Below, in pieces: positions 33,480-42,002 of a stretch of 45,049 nt of DNA (positions are counted from its first letter, which is position 1; each line of letters starts with the position of its first letter). This stretch comes from JAJFTV01 sp964426355 (GTDB lineage: Bacteria; Chloroflexota; Anaerolineae; Anaerolineales; Anaerolineaceae): positions 1 through 45,049 of the forward strand of contig CAYRRA010000008.1 in NCBI GenBank assembly GCA_964426355.1, given 5' to 3'. The notes beneath the pieces are model-generated. The model did not search any database. It was given only the letters and a program-made list of their open reading frames with translations, and was not told the origin of the DNA. The translations under genes were made by a program, and so were the position numbers.

Positions 33480-34108
33480 CACGACGCTGCCTTTAACAAT
33501 TCGGATGGAACACGAAATTCGCAATGACCATTTGCATCAGTTGAACAGGTTAGCTGATCAGTAGGAATGGATAAGAAAAGTCCGACAACCGAGCGCCCCA
33601 GAGCGCATACTTCCGGATGCTGCTGTGTTACATGAAAGTATGGGCAGCTCACCTGATGAAGCAGATAATCTTCGCCTCGTTTTTCCCATTGCATTGAGAA
33701 GCCTTCATCTATCATGAATTTTTGCAGAAGGCTTAACTTTTCTTCAAATGGGAGACCATCAAGTAGAAGGGCTTTTTCTCCGACCATGTTATTAGCAATT
33801 TCGCGAAAGATAGTCGCAATGGTTTCATCTGAAAATTTTTCTTTTAAATGCTCAATGAGGCGATTGGTCAGTTCAAGATAGCGCGTGGGGAATTTTTCGC
33901 GTCCCTCATCGGTTAAGATATAAACCAAACGCGGTCTGCCAACCCCATGCCGTTCTTCTTGTGCAGAAACCAACCCGTCCGCCTGTAGACTGGTAAGGTG
34001 ATGTCGTACCGAAATAGCATTTATCCCGACTGATTCTGCTAACTCATTGATCGAAGAAAATGGCTGGTTCAGCAAATGCTGTAATATGCGTTCACGTGTA
34101 CTTTTCAT
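33479..34108 (-). CDS. sufR: SufR-like Fe-S-sensing transcriptional repressor
   Basis: This 209-aa protein has an N-terminal winged helix (RERILQHLLNQPFSSINELA, then ISVRHHLTSLQADGLV and a wing with GRPRLVY). The C-terminal domain has Cys155, Cys168, Cys188 and Cys196 (SCPYFHV, EVCALG and CSTDANGHC). This resembles cyanobacterial and actinobacterial SufR, which binds a [4Fe-4S] cluster and represses suf when clusters are plentiful. It is transcribed away from sufC and shares its control region. Target and ligand are inferred from the family and the location. Confidence 0.9.
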   Translation of the reverse strand: MKSTRERILQHLLNQPFSSINELAESVGINAISVRHHLTSLQADGLVSAQEERHGVGRPRLVYILTDEGREKFPTRYLELTNRLIEHLKEKFSDETIATIFREIANNMVGEKALLLDGLPFEEKLSLLQKFMIDEGFSMQWEKRGEDYLLHQVSCPYFHVTQQHPEVCALGRSVVGLFLSIPTDQLTCSTDANGHCEFRVPSELLKAAS

Positions 34109-34138
34109 AAGCCCATCTTTCTTTCCCTTTGAAAACGC

Positions 34139-34168
34139 AGTATATCATGCACAAATGAATTTTGTCAA
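34139..34168 (-). promoter_or_regulatory. Promoter of sufR-sufT
   Basis: On the minus strand TTGACA (34168-34163), an 18-nt spacer and TATACT (34144-34139). Its -35 overlaps the inverted repeat at 34167-34182 by two bases. Confidence 0.7.
34151..34165. promoter_or_regulatory. Inverted repeat within the sufR promoter, candidate SufR site
   Basis: ACAAA-N5-TTTGT lies between the -35 and -10 of sufR and about 28 nt upstream of the suf -35. Binding here would repress sufR itself. Confidence 0.4.
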
Positions 34169-34182
34169 TATTTAAGAATATT
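34167..34182. promoter_or_regulatory. Inverted repeat between the suf promoters, candidate SufR site
   Basis: AATATT-N4-AATATT lies 10 nt before the sufC -35 and touches the sufR -35. It is AT-only, so chance is a real possibility. Confidence 0.35.
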
Positions 34183-34192
34183 ATCGTATTTA

Positions 34193-34221
34193 TTGACTAC
34201 TCATGTTTTCTGTGCTACAAT
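34193..34221 (+). promoter_or_regulatory. Promoter of the sufCBD operon
   Basis: TTGACT (34193-34198), a 17-nt spacer and TACAAT (34216-34221) with an extended TG at 34213-34214. The leader is about 50 nt. The sequence TGTGCTACAAT recurs before the gene at 38077. Confidence 0.85.
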
Positions 34222-34279
34222 CCCACCCCGGAAGGAAAGTTTATCTTCGCCAGCATGAAATTTACAGGAGATTACCTGA

Positions 34280-35044
34280 ATGTCCGAATTATGTATTAAA
34301 GACCTGCATGTCAATGTAAATGATGTTGAAATCCTTAAAGGGATCAATTTAACCATTAATAAAGGTGAAGTACACGCCATCATGGGACCCAATGGTACGG
34401 GTAAATCTACACTCTCGTACACCATCATGGGGCATCCCAATTACCAAGTGACCAAAGGTGAAATCGTTTTTGAAGGTAAAAACATTCTTGACCTTGAACC
34501 CAATGAACGTTCTTTACTAGGTATCTTCCTTGCATTTCAATACCCGGTGGCAATACCAGGGGTTACAGTGGCAAATTTCTTGAGAATGGCAATCAACGCA
34601 AGACGAAAAAATGAAAATCCTGAAAGCCATGGGATATCGATACCGGATTTTCGAAAGCTTCTTAAATCAAAGATGGATTTGTTGAAAATGGATTCCGTGT
34701 TTGCTGGAAGGTATTTGAACGATGGTTTTTCAGGCGGTGAGAAAAAGCGAACCGAAATCTTACAAATGGCAACATTGGAACCAAAAATTGCTATTCTGGA
34801 TGAAACCGATTCGGGCTTGGACATTGACGCGTTACGGATCGTGTCAGATGGCGTAAATACTCTCAGCGGACCCGATCTTGGCGTGTTGGTGATTACACAC
34901 TATCAACGGATTCTCAACTATATAAAACCTGATTTTGTCCATGTGATGCTCAATGGAAGAATTGTTGAATCAGGTGACGCTGGATTGGCAGATCATCTGG
35001 AGCAACACGGGTACGAGTTGCTGCGTGAAAAATACGCAAACTGA
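34280..35044 (+). CDS. sufC: Fe-S assembly ATPase SufC
   Basis: SufC is the ABC-type ATPase of the SufBCD scaffold. The 254-aa protein has Walker A GPNGTGKSTL, the FSGGEKKRTEI signature, Walker B IAILDETDSGLD, and the LVITHYQRIL switch with the His typical of SufC. It opens the operon behind the divergent promoter and is followed by sufB after 58 nt. Confidence 0.97.
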   Translation: MSELCIKDLHVNVNDVEILKGINLTINKGEVHAIMGPNGTGKSTLSYTIMGHPNYQVTKGEIVFEGKNILDLEPNERSLLGIFLAFQYPVAIPGVTVANFLRMAINARRKNENPESHGISIPDFRKLLKSKMDLLKMDSVFAGRYLNDGFSGGEKKRTEILQMATLEPKIAILDETDSGLDIDALRIVSDGVNTLSGPDLGVLVITHYQRILNYIKPDFVHVMLNGRIVESGDAGLADHLEQHGYELLREKYAN

Positions 35045-35102
35045 ACAAAACAGCTATACCTCGGTACAGTTTTTATTCATAATTGCCTGCCAGGAGGCAT
35101 GA

Positions 35103-36515
35103 ATGTCAGAAAAAAACCAATCTGATTTCCTGCAAGAAAAAACAGATTATCAATATGGATTTAGCGATCCAGAAAATTATGTGTTTAAATCTCGCAAGGG
35201 ATTGGATGAAAATGTTGTTAGACAAATATCCACCATGAAGGGTGAGCCTGAATGGATGCTCGATTTTCGGTTGAAAGCCCTCCATCATTACCAAAATCGA
35301 GAGATTCCAAAATGGGGAGTAGATTTATCCACCTTAAACCTCGACGACCTCTATTATTACGTAAAACCCACAGACGATGAAGCACGCTCATGGGAAGATG
35401 TACCCGATTCGATAAAAAACACATTCAACCGTTTGGGTATCCCTGAAGCTGAACAGAAATTTTTGGCTGGCGTTGGCGCCCAGTACGAATCTGAGATGGT
35501 ATATCACAACATCCAGGAAAACCTCAAAAAGATGGGTGTCATCTTCTTAAGTATTGAAGATGGATTACGCCAACACCCTGACATCTTTAAAGAGTATTTC
35601 AGCTCAGTGATTCCCGTCGAAGATAACACCTTCGCAGCACTTAACAGTGCTGTTTGGTCAGGTGGTTCATTTGTTTATGTACCGCCTGGTGTGAAAATTG
35701 ATTTACCATTGCAAGCTTATTTCCGTCTGAATGTGGCAAATATCGGTCAATTTGAACGATCACTGATTATTGCCGACGAAGGCGCTCAATTGCATTATGT
35801 CGAAGGTTGTACTGCTCCACAATACACAACCGATTCTTTTCATAGCGGAGTCATTGAAATTGTGGTGAAAAAAAATGCCAGGGTCCGTTATACAACCATC
35901 CAGAATTGGTCTACCAACGTTTACAACCTGGTAACCCAAAGAGCCAATGTATATGAGGGCGGAACGATGGAATGGGTCGATGCGAACCTGGGCTCAAAGG
36001 TAACTATGAAATACCCTTCTTGTTATCTACTTGGCGAAAGAGCACATGGTGAAATATTATCGATGGCATTTGCCGGTCAAGGACAGGTGTTGGATGCAGG
36101 CGGAAAAATGATCCACTTTGCGTCAAACACCAGCAGCAAAATCACCTCAAAATCGGTCAGCAAAGATGGTGGACGTAGCTCTTACAGGGGTTTGATTAAG
36201 GTTATGAACAATGCTGAACAGGTCAAATCAAACGTGGTCTGTGACGCACTCATATTAGACCCTGCTTCAAGGTCAGACACATATCCCTATATTGAAGTCG
36301 GAAACCGAAAATCCAGTGTTGGTCACGAAGCATCTGTATCTAAAGTCAATGAAGACCAGTTGTTCTATCTGATGAGCCGTGGGCTTACAGAAGAAGAAGC
36401 CAACACGCTGGTTGTTTCCGGATTCATAGAGCCGTTGGTTAAAGAGCTTCCGATGGAATATGCAATCGAAATGAACCGGCTCATTCAGTTGCAGATGGAA
36501 GGTTCAGTAGGCTGA
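35103..36515 (+). CDS. sufB: Fe-S cluster assembly scaffold SufB
   Basis: SufB is the main scaffold on which clusters form. The 470-aa protein has the family segments GEPEWMLDFRLKAL, SAVWSGGSFVYVPPGV, EGCTAPQYTTDSFHSGVIEI and VGHEASVSKVNEDQLFYLMS. It closely resembles the SufB type and contrasts with the shorter N-terminal part of SufD. AGGAGGC precedes ATG 35103. sufD follows after 141 nt. Confidence 0.97.
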   Translation: MSEKNQSDFLQEKTDYQYGFSDPENYVFKSRKGLDENVVRQISTMKGEPEWMLDFRLKALHHYQNREIPKWGVDLSTLNLDDLYYYVKPTDDEARSWEDVPDSIKNTFNRLGIPEAEQKFLAGVGAQYESEMVYHNIQENLKKMGVIFLSIEDGLRQHPDIFKEYFSSVIPVEDNTFAALNSAVWSGGSFVYVPPGVKIDLPLQAYFRLNVANIGQFERSLIIADEGAQLHYVEGCTAPQYTTDSFHSGVIEIVVKKNARVRYTTIQNWSTNVYNLVTQRANVYEGGTMEWVDANLGSKVTMKYPSCYLLGERAHGEILSMAFAGQGQVLDAGGKMIHFASNTSSKITSKSVSKDGGRSSYRGLIKVMNNAEQVKSNVVCDALILDPASRSDTYPYIEVGNRKSSVGHEASVSKVNEDQLFYLMSRGLTEEEANTLVVSGFIEPLVKELPMEYAIEMNRLIQLQMEGSVG

Positions 36516-36656
36516 AATGCCATGAATAAACAATTAGTCTTGATCACCACTGGTCTAATACACGCTACTACGTGACTTGTTTTGTACATATAACGCTTAC
36601 GATAAGTCTTTCAAACAAGTTAACGATAACGTTGCGTTTTTGAAGGAAACATTGAT

Positions 36657-38003
36657 ATGGCAGAAAAACCTAAAATCATCAGGCGCGTCCCACAATCCGA
36701 AAAAACAACCGGGAAAGATTTCTCGTTTACTGAGAACCAAATTCGATATATCGACCACGCGGATGCGATAAATACTTATCGAAAACATGCTTATGAAATA
36801 TACAAAGATCTCACATTACCGACAAACCGAGAAGAACCCTGGCGTAGAACAGACCTGAAGGGATTGCTTCCGGGCAGGTTTCATACACCCGATCATGTAG
36901 CAGAAACCGCGTATTCTACTTTTCATCCCAATGGTCCAGACCCACTGGATCAATTTTACGGTAAGGTACATTTATCGCCTTTCCAGGCTTTGGTAAACCA
37001 TCATCCTTCTCTTAAAGACAAAGGTGTCATTTTTACAGACCTGATCACTGCTGAGAAAAATCATCTCAACGAACTGTCAAAAGCATTGGGTAAGATTATC
37101 CAACCAGAAGAAGGGAAATTTGCAGCATTATCCGCTGCATTCAACCAAAATGGGATTTTCCTCTACGTCCCAAAAGGTGTAGTGTTGGAGCAGCCCTTAC
37201 AGAGCATCTTGATGAACGAGCAAGCGAATACTGCATTCATCACCCACATCGTGATATTCCTCGATGAAGGAGCCTCTGCCACGTATTTTCAGGAATATCA
37301 CTCAGATTGGGAAGACAACCAAAAGTTTCATTCAGGCTTGGTCGAAATCTTTGTGGGTAAAAATGCCCATTTAAAATTTGTTGAAATCCAGGATTGGGAT
37401 GAAGGTGTCTGGAATTTTACCCACGAACGTATCCAGGTACACGAATCCGGTTCACTCGACTGGGTAATAGGAGCGCTTGGCAGTCACCTGACCAAAAGCT
37501 TCATCGATCTCGACCTCGTTGGCACTGGGGCAGAGGCAAAAGTATCTGGTTTTACATTCACGGGCAATAATCAGCATCTCGATTACGATACTCAGCAAAA
37601 CCATTTGGTTGGTTTCACGACCAGTGATTTATTGTTCAAATGTGCACTAAACGATTCAAGCCGAAATATCTGGCAGGGCATGATTTATGTTGCCCCAGGT
37701 GCAGATAAAACGGATGGCTACCAATCAAACCGTAATCTTGTCCTCAGTCCTGATGCCCGCGCAGATTCGATCCCCGGTCTTGAAATTCTCGCCAACGATG
37801 TCCGCTGTACGCATGGCGCTACGGTCGGGGATATTGACTTTGAACAGGTTTTTTACCTGATGAGTCGTGGGATTCTGCGTAAAGAAGCCGAGAAGTTATT
37901 GGTTGAAGGTTTCTTTGATCCTATCATGCAGCGGATCCCATTTGAAAGTGTCCGCAACCGATTTTCTTTTGCCATATTGGAAAAATTGAATATCGAAGTT
38001 TAA
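36657..38003 (+). CDS. sufD: Fe-S cluster assembly protein SufD
   Basis: SufD partners SufB in the SufBC2D complex. The 448-aa protein has a SufD-type N-terminal region (TNREEPWRRTDLKGLLPGR), a beta-helix core with VPKGVVLEQPLQSIL and HIVIFLDEGASATYFQEY, and the C-terminal HGATVGDIDFEQVFYLMSRG. The 141-nt gap from sufB is long for this operon and holds no clear promoter or terminator. GAAGGAAA lies 7-8 nt before ATG 36657. Confidence 0.95.
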   Translation: MAEKPKIIRRVPQSEKTTGKDFSFTENQIRYIDHADAINTYRKHAYEIYKDLTLPTNREEPWRRTDLKGLLPGRFHTPDHVAETAYSTFHPNGPDPLDQFYGKVHLSPFQALVNHHPSLKDKGVIFTDLITAEKNHLNELSKALGKIIQPEEGKFAALSAAFNQNGIFLYVPKGVVLEQPLQSILMNEQANTAFITHIVIFLDEGASATYFQEYHSDWEDNQKFHSGLVEIFVGKNAHLKFVEIQDWDEGVWNFTHERIQVHESGSLDWVIGALGSHLTKSFIDLDLVGTGAEAKVSGFTFTGNNQHLDYDTQQNHLVGFTTSDLLFKCALNDSSRNIWQGMIYVAPGADKTDGYQSNRNLVLSPDARADSIPGLEILANDVRCTHGATVGDIDFEQVFYLMSRGILRKEAEKLLVEGFFDPIMQRIPFESVRNRFSFAILEKLNIEV

Positions 38004-38022
38004 TTCTATTCACAGGTACTTG

Positions 38023-38031
38023 TGCTACAAT
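38023..38031 (+). promoter_or_regulatory. Extended -10 within the suf operon
   Basis: TG-C-TACAAT lies 46 nt before ATG 38077. The 11-mer TGTGCTACAAT is identical to that of the sufC promoter, but no good -35 is present. It may give extra transcription of the downstream part of the operon. Confidence 0.45.
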
Positions 38032-38076
38032 AAAAAATTGCATGAATGAAAAGATAAATAGTACGGAGAGAAAAAA

Positions 38077-38349
38077 ATGGCACCCATCATGAAACCACCT
38101 GAACAAGAAACCACTTACGAAGTCGGTGATGTAGTCGAAGTTTTTTGCGACCATGATAAGAGTCAAGAGCGCGTTCGTGGATGGTTGAAAGGCATTGTGG
38201 TTCAAGTAGATGTGAAAATGGTTGCAGTCCAATTCAGAACAAATGTCTACTTGACGGATGGCTGGATGGTTCCTGACCATATTCTCTGGTATCCAATTAC
38301 CTCGCCTCATATTCGCGTTCCTCAGAAAAGAACTCGGGAAAGAGCATAA
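38077..38349 (+). CDS. 90-aa protein between sufD and sufS, function unknown
   Basis: This 90-aa protein is probably a small beta barrel: YEVGDVVEVFCDHDKSQERV, then GWLKGIVVQVDVKMVAVQF and TNVYLTDGWMVPDHILWYP. Alternating hydrophobic strands with a VGDxVEV opening are typical of SH3- or KOW-like folds. The C-terminus is basic (RVPQKRTRERA). I cannot assign a family. GGAGAG precedes the ATG, and sufS starts 27 nt after its stop, so it is well placed to act with the Suf proteins. Confidence 0.75.
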   Translation: MAPIMKPPEQETTYEVGDVVEVFCDHDKSQERVRGWLKGIVVQVDVKMVAVQFRTNVYLTDGWMVPDHILWYPITSPHIRVPQKRTRERA

Positions 38350-38376
38350 GATTCTCAAGGACAAAGGCATTCCAGG

Positions 38377-39606
38377 ATGAGCTTAAATCACCCCAATTAC
38401 CGAAGTGATTTTCCGACGCTTGGTCGAGAAGTGAGACCAGGCGTCAAACTTGTTTATCTCGATTCATCTGCAACATCGCAAAAACCGCAAGCAGTGATTG
38501 ACGCGATGACCCAATATTATACGAATTACAACGCAAATATCCATCGAGGTATTCATATTCTGGCAGAGGAAGCCACACAGGCGTATGAAGGCGCGAGAAA
38601 AAGAATAGCGCATTTCATAGGCGCAAGCCACGCACGCGAGGTCATTTTCACACGCAATACAACCGAATCAATAAACCTGGTGGCTTATAGTTGGGGCAGA
38701 AACAACCTGAAACGCGGTGACCTCGTCATCCTCACCGAAATGGAACACCACTCTAACCTCGTCCCCTGGCAAATGCTGGCACAGGAAAAGGGTATTCGGT
38801 TGGAATTTATCCCCGTTCTCGATAACGGATTGCTTGATCTGGAACGCTATCAACAACTTTTACAACAAAACCCCCGCCTGGTTGGTTTTACACACATGTC
38901 AAATGTGCTTGGAACCATCACTCCCGCTCGTGAGATTATTTCTAATGCTCATCAAGCTGGTGCTGTTGTATTGGTGGATGGAGCGCAGTCAGTACCCCAT
39001 TTCCCGGTCAATGTGACCGATTTGGATGCCGACTTTTATGCGTTTTCAGCCCACAAAATGGCAGGACCAACAGGTATCGGCGCTTTATATGGAAAAGAAA
39101 CCCTGTTAAACTCCATGCCCCCATTCTTAGGCGGCGGTGACATGATTAAAAAAGTACACTTGCGCTCTTTTACCCACAATGACCTGCCACATAAATTTGA
39201 AGCTGGCACCCCTGCAATTGCTGAAGCGGTTGGCTTTGGAGCAGCAGTGGACTATCTCAGCCAAATTGGGATGGACAAAGTTGCCCTGCATGAACGTGAA
39301 CTCACCCTATATGCAATGGAAAGCCTGGATGAACTGAAGGATATTCACATTCTGGGACCAGAGGCAGACCAAAAAGGCGGTGTGATTTCTTTCACAATGG
39401 ACGGTTTGCACCCCCATGATATTGCTCAGATATTAGATTCTGAAGGAATTGCTGTCCGAGCCGGGCATCACTGCGCCATGCCATTACACGAACGTTTCAA
39501 TATTACAGCCACCACCAGAGCCAGTTTTTACCTCTACAACACATCGAAGGATATTGATCACCTGGTTACGGCTTTGCACAAAGCCAGGAAATTGTTTAGC
39601 AATTGA
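38377..39606 (+). CDS. sufS: Cysteine desulfurase SufS
   Basis: SufS is a PLP enzyme that takes sulfur from cysteine. The 409-aa protein has PLP-binding Lys227 in FSAHKMAGPTG and catalytic Cys366 in RAGHHCAMPLHERF, the group II (SufS) arrangement. The EMEHHSNLVPW segment and VDGAQSVPHFPVNV are also typical. The sulfur acceptor is likely SufU, encoded 17 nt downstream. Confidence 0.97.
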   Translation: MSLNHPNYRSDFPTLGREVRPGVKLVYLDSSATSQKPQAVIDAMTQYYTNYNANIHRGIHILAEEATQAYEGARKRIAHFIGASHAREVIFTRNTTESINLVAYSWGRNNLKRGDLVILTEMEHHSNLVPWQMLAQEKGIRLEFIPVLDNGLLDLERYQQLLQQNPRLVGFTHMSNVLGTITPAREIISNAHQAGAVVLVDGAQSVPHFPVNVTDLDADFYAFSAHKMAGPTGIGALYGKETLLNSMPPFLGGGDMIKKVHLRSFTHNDLPHKFEAGTPAIAEAVGFGAAVDYLSQIGMDKVALHERELTLYAMESLDELKDIHILGPEADQKGGVISFTMDGLHPHDIAQILDSEGIAVRAGHHCAMPLHERFNITATTRASFYLYNTSKDIDHLVTALHKARKLFSN

Positions 39607-39623
39607 CGAGACAAGGATGATAT

Positions 39624-40025
39624 ATGGACGATCTTTACAGGGAGACGATTATCGAGCGATACAAAGAACCTCTTTTTCGAGGGACTTTGGATCCCAATGA
39701 TATCTCCTTTCAAGATGAAAACCCGTTGTGCGGAGACCACATTCAAATCGACTTACGCGTCAACAAAGACAAAATCATCACCGAAGCCGTTTTTAGTGGT
39801 CACGGTTGTGCGATATCGCAGGCGGCTGCGGATTTACTGATTGAAAGTATTATCGGGAAATCGTTAGACGAGGTAAAACAACTCAACAAACAAGATGTGC
39901 TCGACCTGTTAGGGATCGATTTGGGACCCGTTCGCATGAAATGCGCGCTGCTCTCTTTGAAAGTTCTCAAAGGCGGTATCTACGGTTTGGGCAGTGCAGA
40001 ATACCATGCGGTGGATGAGGAGTGA
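39624..40025 (+). CDS. sufU: Sulfur transfer protein SufU
   Basis: SufU is a zinc-dependent acceptor that takes sulfur from SufS. The 133-aa protein has Cys36 and Asp38 in NPLCGDHI, Cys62 in GHGCAISQ and Cys107 in VRMKCALLS, the zinc ligands of SufU as opposed to IscU scaffolds. The insertion between the middle segments is also SufU-like. It precedes a Rieske ferredoxin gene, starting just 4 nt after its stop. Confidence 0.95.
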   Translation: MDDLYRETIIERYKEPLFRGTLDPNDISFQDENPLCGDHIQIDLRVNKDKIITEAVFSGHGCAISQAAADLLIESIIGKSLDEVKQLNKQDVLDLLGIDLGPVRMKCALLSLKVLKGGIYGLGSAEYHAVDEE

Positions 40026-40029
40026 ATCA

Positions 40030-40389
40030 ATGCCCACAAGGCACGATGCACACCCAGAGGAATATGAATATTATGAAATTGGACTGACCGACGAAATCCC
40101 AGTTGGAGAACGTCTTTTCATCGAGGTCGACGAGCAAACCATCATCATCTTCAACATCGATGGCGAATTTTTTGCAATAGATGATGAATGCACACATGAC
40201 CACAATCCGCTGGCTGACGGCGAACTAAGTGGACATCAAATAACCTGTCCTCGTCATGGAGCAAAATTTGATGTAAAAACCGGCAAAGCGCTGACCTTGC
40301 CGGCAGTAAAAGGTGTAAACACGTATCCTTTACGCGTGGTTGATAACAAACTGGAAATTGGCATTAAATCCAATCCAGATTTACGCTGA
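40030..40389 (+). CDS. Rieske-type ferredoxin
   Basis: This 119-aa Rieske [2Fe-2S] protein has ligands Cys54-x-His56 (DECTHDH) and Cys73-x2-His76 (TCPRHGAKF). It resembles the ferredoxin component of non-heme iron oxygenases, but in anaerobes such small Rieske proteins are often linked to suf genes. GAGGAG precedes ATG 40030. Its 3' end overlaps the convergent PIG-L gene by 9 nt. It may serve as an electron donor for cluster assembly; this is inference. Confidence 0.92.
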   Translation: MPTRHDAHPEEYEYYEIGLTDEIPVGERLFIEVDEQTIIIFNIDGEFFAIDDECTHDHNPLADGELSGHQITCPRHGAKFDVKTGKALTLPAVKGVNTYPLRVVDNKLEIGIKSNPDLR

Positions 40390-41043
40390 AATCACCCCGT
40401 TAAAAGCCGCAACAACTCTCAAAATATCGAAACCCTCAGCATACTCACGTTCAGCCAACGCCCCGTGCCGTTTGAGAGTCGAACGTGTCACCTCGGGGTC
40501 AAAGTAATATTTCCCGGAATAAGTCTTGTATTCATTTAATGCTTGAATTTTCTTCTCAACTTCTGCTGAGGTCACCCCAACCAGGAAATTTGGAAAGAAC
40601 CCATAGCTGCTGCGTAATACATCAAAACCCAACACCGTCGTTCCACGAAAAGCCCGCAGAGCTTCACCGGTTACAGTCGCATGGTCTTGATGGATATCCG
40701 CTTTTGTGTGTACAAAGACAATTTCAGGGCGAAAAGAATGATTGAGTTTGATCAGATATTCCAAGATTTCTTGCCTGGCGTGTGGAAAATTCCTGGTTTC
40801 AAATTGACCCAGGATCACATTTTCCTTTTTTACGCCTAAAACAGACATGGAACAATAATGTTCATCAACCAGATTGCTTAATTGAGGGTTCTTTTGGTTG
40901 TCTGAAAGTGTTACACAAAGGATTTCGGTTTTCGCAGCGATTTGAGCGATTAGTGCACCGCATCCCAACTCGATATCATCGGGGTGAGCACCTAAAAAGC
41001 ATATCCTGCGTCCATAGAAGAACATATCCTGGTTCATTTTCAC
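40381..41043 (-). CDS. PIG-L/LmbE-family deacetylase
   Basis: The 220-aa protein has the zinc motif AHPDD (20-24, in FLGAHPDDIELGCG) and the second motif VHTKADIHQDHATV with its paired histidines. The family removes N-acetyl groups from sugar conjugates such as GlcNAc-inositol or bacillithiol precursors. The substrate here is unknown. The start is GTG 41043, directly after the methyltransferase stop, or ATG 41037; AGGTG upstream fits either poorly. It forms a tight pair with the methyltransferase. Confidence 0.88.
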   Translation of the reverse strand: MKMNQDMFFYGRRICFLGAHPDDIELGCGALIAQIAAKTEILCVTLSDNQKNPQLSNLVDEHYCSMSVLGVKKENVILGQFETRNFPHARQEILEYLIKLNHSFRPEIVFVHTKADIHQDHATVTGEALRAFRGTTVLGFDVLRSSYGFFPNFLVGVTSAEVEKKIQALNEYKTYSGKYYFDPEVTRSTLKRHGALAEREYAEGFDILRVVAAFNGVISA

Positions 41044-41844
41044 CTATTTTTCAGCCAGAATTCCCCCAACTACTTTTGTCATCACAATTTTCCCATTTGC
41101 AGCGATTTCATCTTGCGAGATGGCTGTTATTTTCTCCATCACTTTTTCAAAATCATCCTTGCCCTGGAATAAGTTCTGCCACAATTTTCGGTCTTCGGAT
41201 AATGAAGCGCGCGTATAGGCTAAAAATGGTTCAGCAGTATCAAACGTCAATGGATTCTCAAAAATGTGTACTTCCGTTTTTGCAAATTGCTGTTGGATAC
41301 TGCTCAGAATCTCGCTGCTATAGCGAGAACTGCCCGGCATAGGCGGTATTGGTTGGTGAGTAGCTTTTAAAATGATATCGTAGAAAATCTGTTTATTCTG
41401 TGGCATGGGACCAGTTGTAAAAAGCCTACCTCCAGGTTTCAAAACGCGTCGCATTTCAGAAATGGTAAATGGGATATCCTCGGCATAATAAATCGCAAAT
41501 GAGCAAGAAACCAGGTCGAATAGATTGTCATCAAAAGGAAACCGCTGGTTAAAATCCAGGTCGATAAATTTGATTGAGGTACTCCTCTTTTTGTTTTCAG
41601 CGCGAGCCTTTTCTAATAATTCGGTTGAAACATCTCCACCGACAATCTCACAATCCGATTGCAAATAATCATTAAAGGAGAAACATAGTTTCCCTGCTCC
41701 GCAGCCAATATCCAGGATTTTGCACCCTTTGGGCAAGGCTAAAAGGTCGAGCATCCATTGGTCAATATCTAACCCGCCGTATTGGTTGTGGATATCAATT
41801 CGCGTCATCAAATCATCTGATGTTTCACGGTAATCAATTTTCAT
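41044..41844 (-). CDS. Class I SAM-dependent methyltransferase
   Basis: The 266-aa protein has the Rossmann motif I ILDIGCGAGKL, motif II VGGDVSTELLEKA, the acidic DLVSCSFAIYYAED segment and VLKPGGRLFTTGP. It resembles UbiE/methyltransferase 11-type proteins. The acceptor is unknown; pairing with a PIG-L deacetylase suggests a sugar, lipid or small-molecule route. AAAGGATGAG lies before ATG 41844, and a strong promoter is upstream. Confidence 0.88.
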   Translation of the reverse strand: MKIDYRETSDDLMTRIDIHNQYGGLDIDQWMLDLLALPKGCKILDIGCGAGKLCFSFNDYLQSDCEIVGGDVSTELLEKARAENKKRSTSIKFIDLDFNQRFPFDDNLFDLVSCSFAIYYAEDIPFTISEMRRVLKPGGRLFTTGPMPQNKQIFYDIILKATHQPIPPMPGSSRYSSEILSSIQQQFAKTEVHIFENPLTFDTAEPFLAYTRASLSEDRKLWQNLFQGKDDFEKVMEKITAISQDEIAANGKIVMTKVVGGILAEK

Positions 41845-41871
41845 GTTATCTCATCCTTTCAATTTTCAACA

Positions 41872-41899
41872 AGTATAAAGTGAAGATTAGGAATGTCAA
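41872..41899 (-). promoter_or_regulatory. Promoter of the methyltransferase-deacetylase pair
   Basis: On the minus strand TTGACA (41899-41894), a 16-nt spacer and TATACT (41877-41872). The leader is short, about 20 nt. Confidence 0.72.
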
Positions 41900-41967
41900 G
41901 GGCTATTTTTTGCAACGGGTATTTATTAGAAATATATATATTTTTGATATTTTTTCATAAAAAAAAC

Positions 41968-41996
41968 TTGTTTATGTGGTTTTTGATTGGTATAAT
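41968..41996 (+). promoter_or_regulatory. Promoter of ftsH
   Basis: TTGTTT (41968-41973), a 17-nt spacer and TATAAT (41991-41996), with an extended TG at 41988-41989. The predicted start is near 42003. Confidence 0.82.
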
Positions 41997-42002
41997 CGTG
42001 TA

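Noticed and set aside
40485..41342. Plus-strand reading frames opposite the PIG-L and methyltransferase genes
   Set aside because: The minus-strand genes have clear catalytic motifs; the opposite frames have none.
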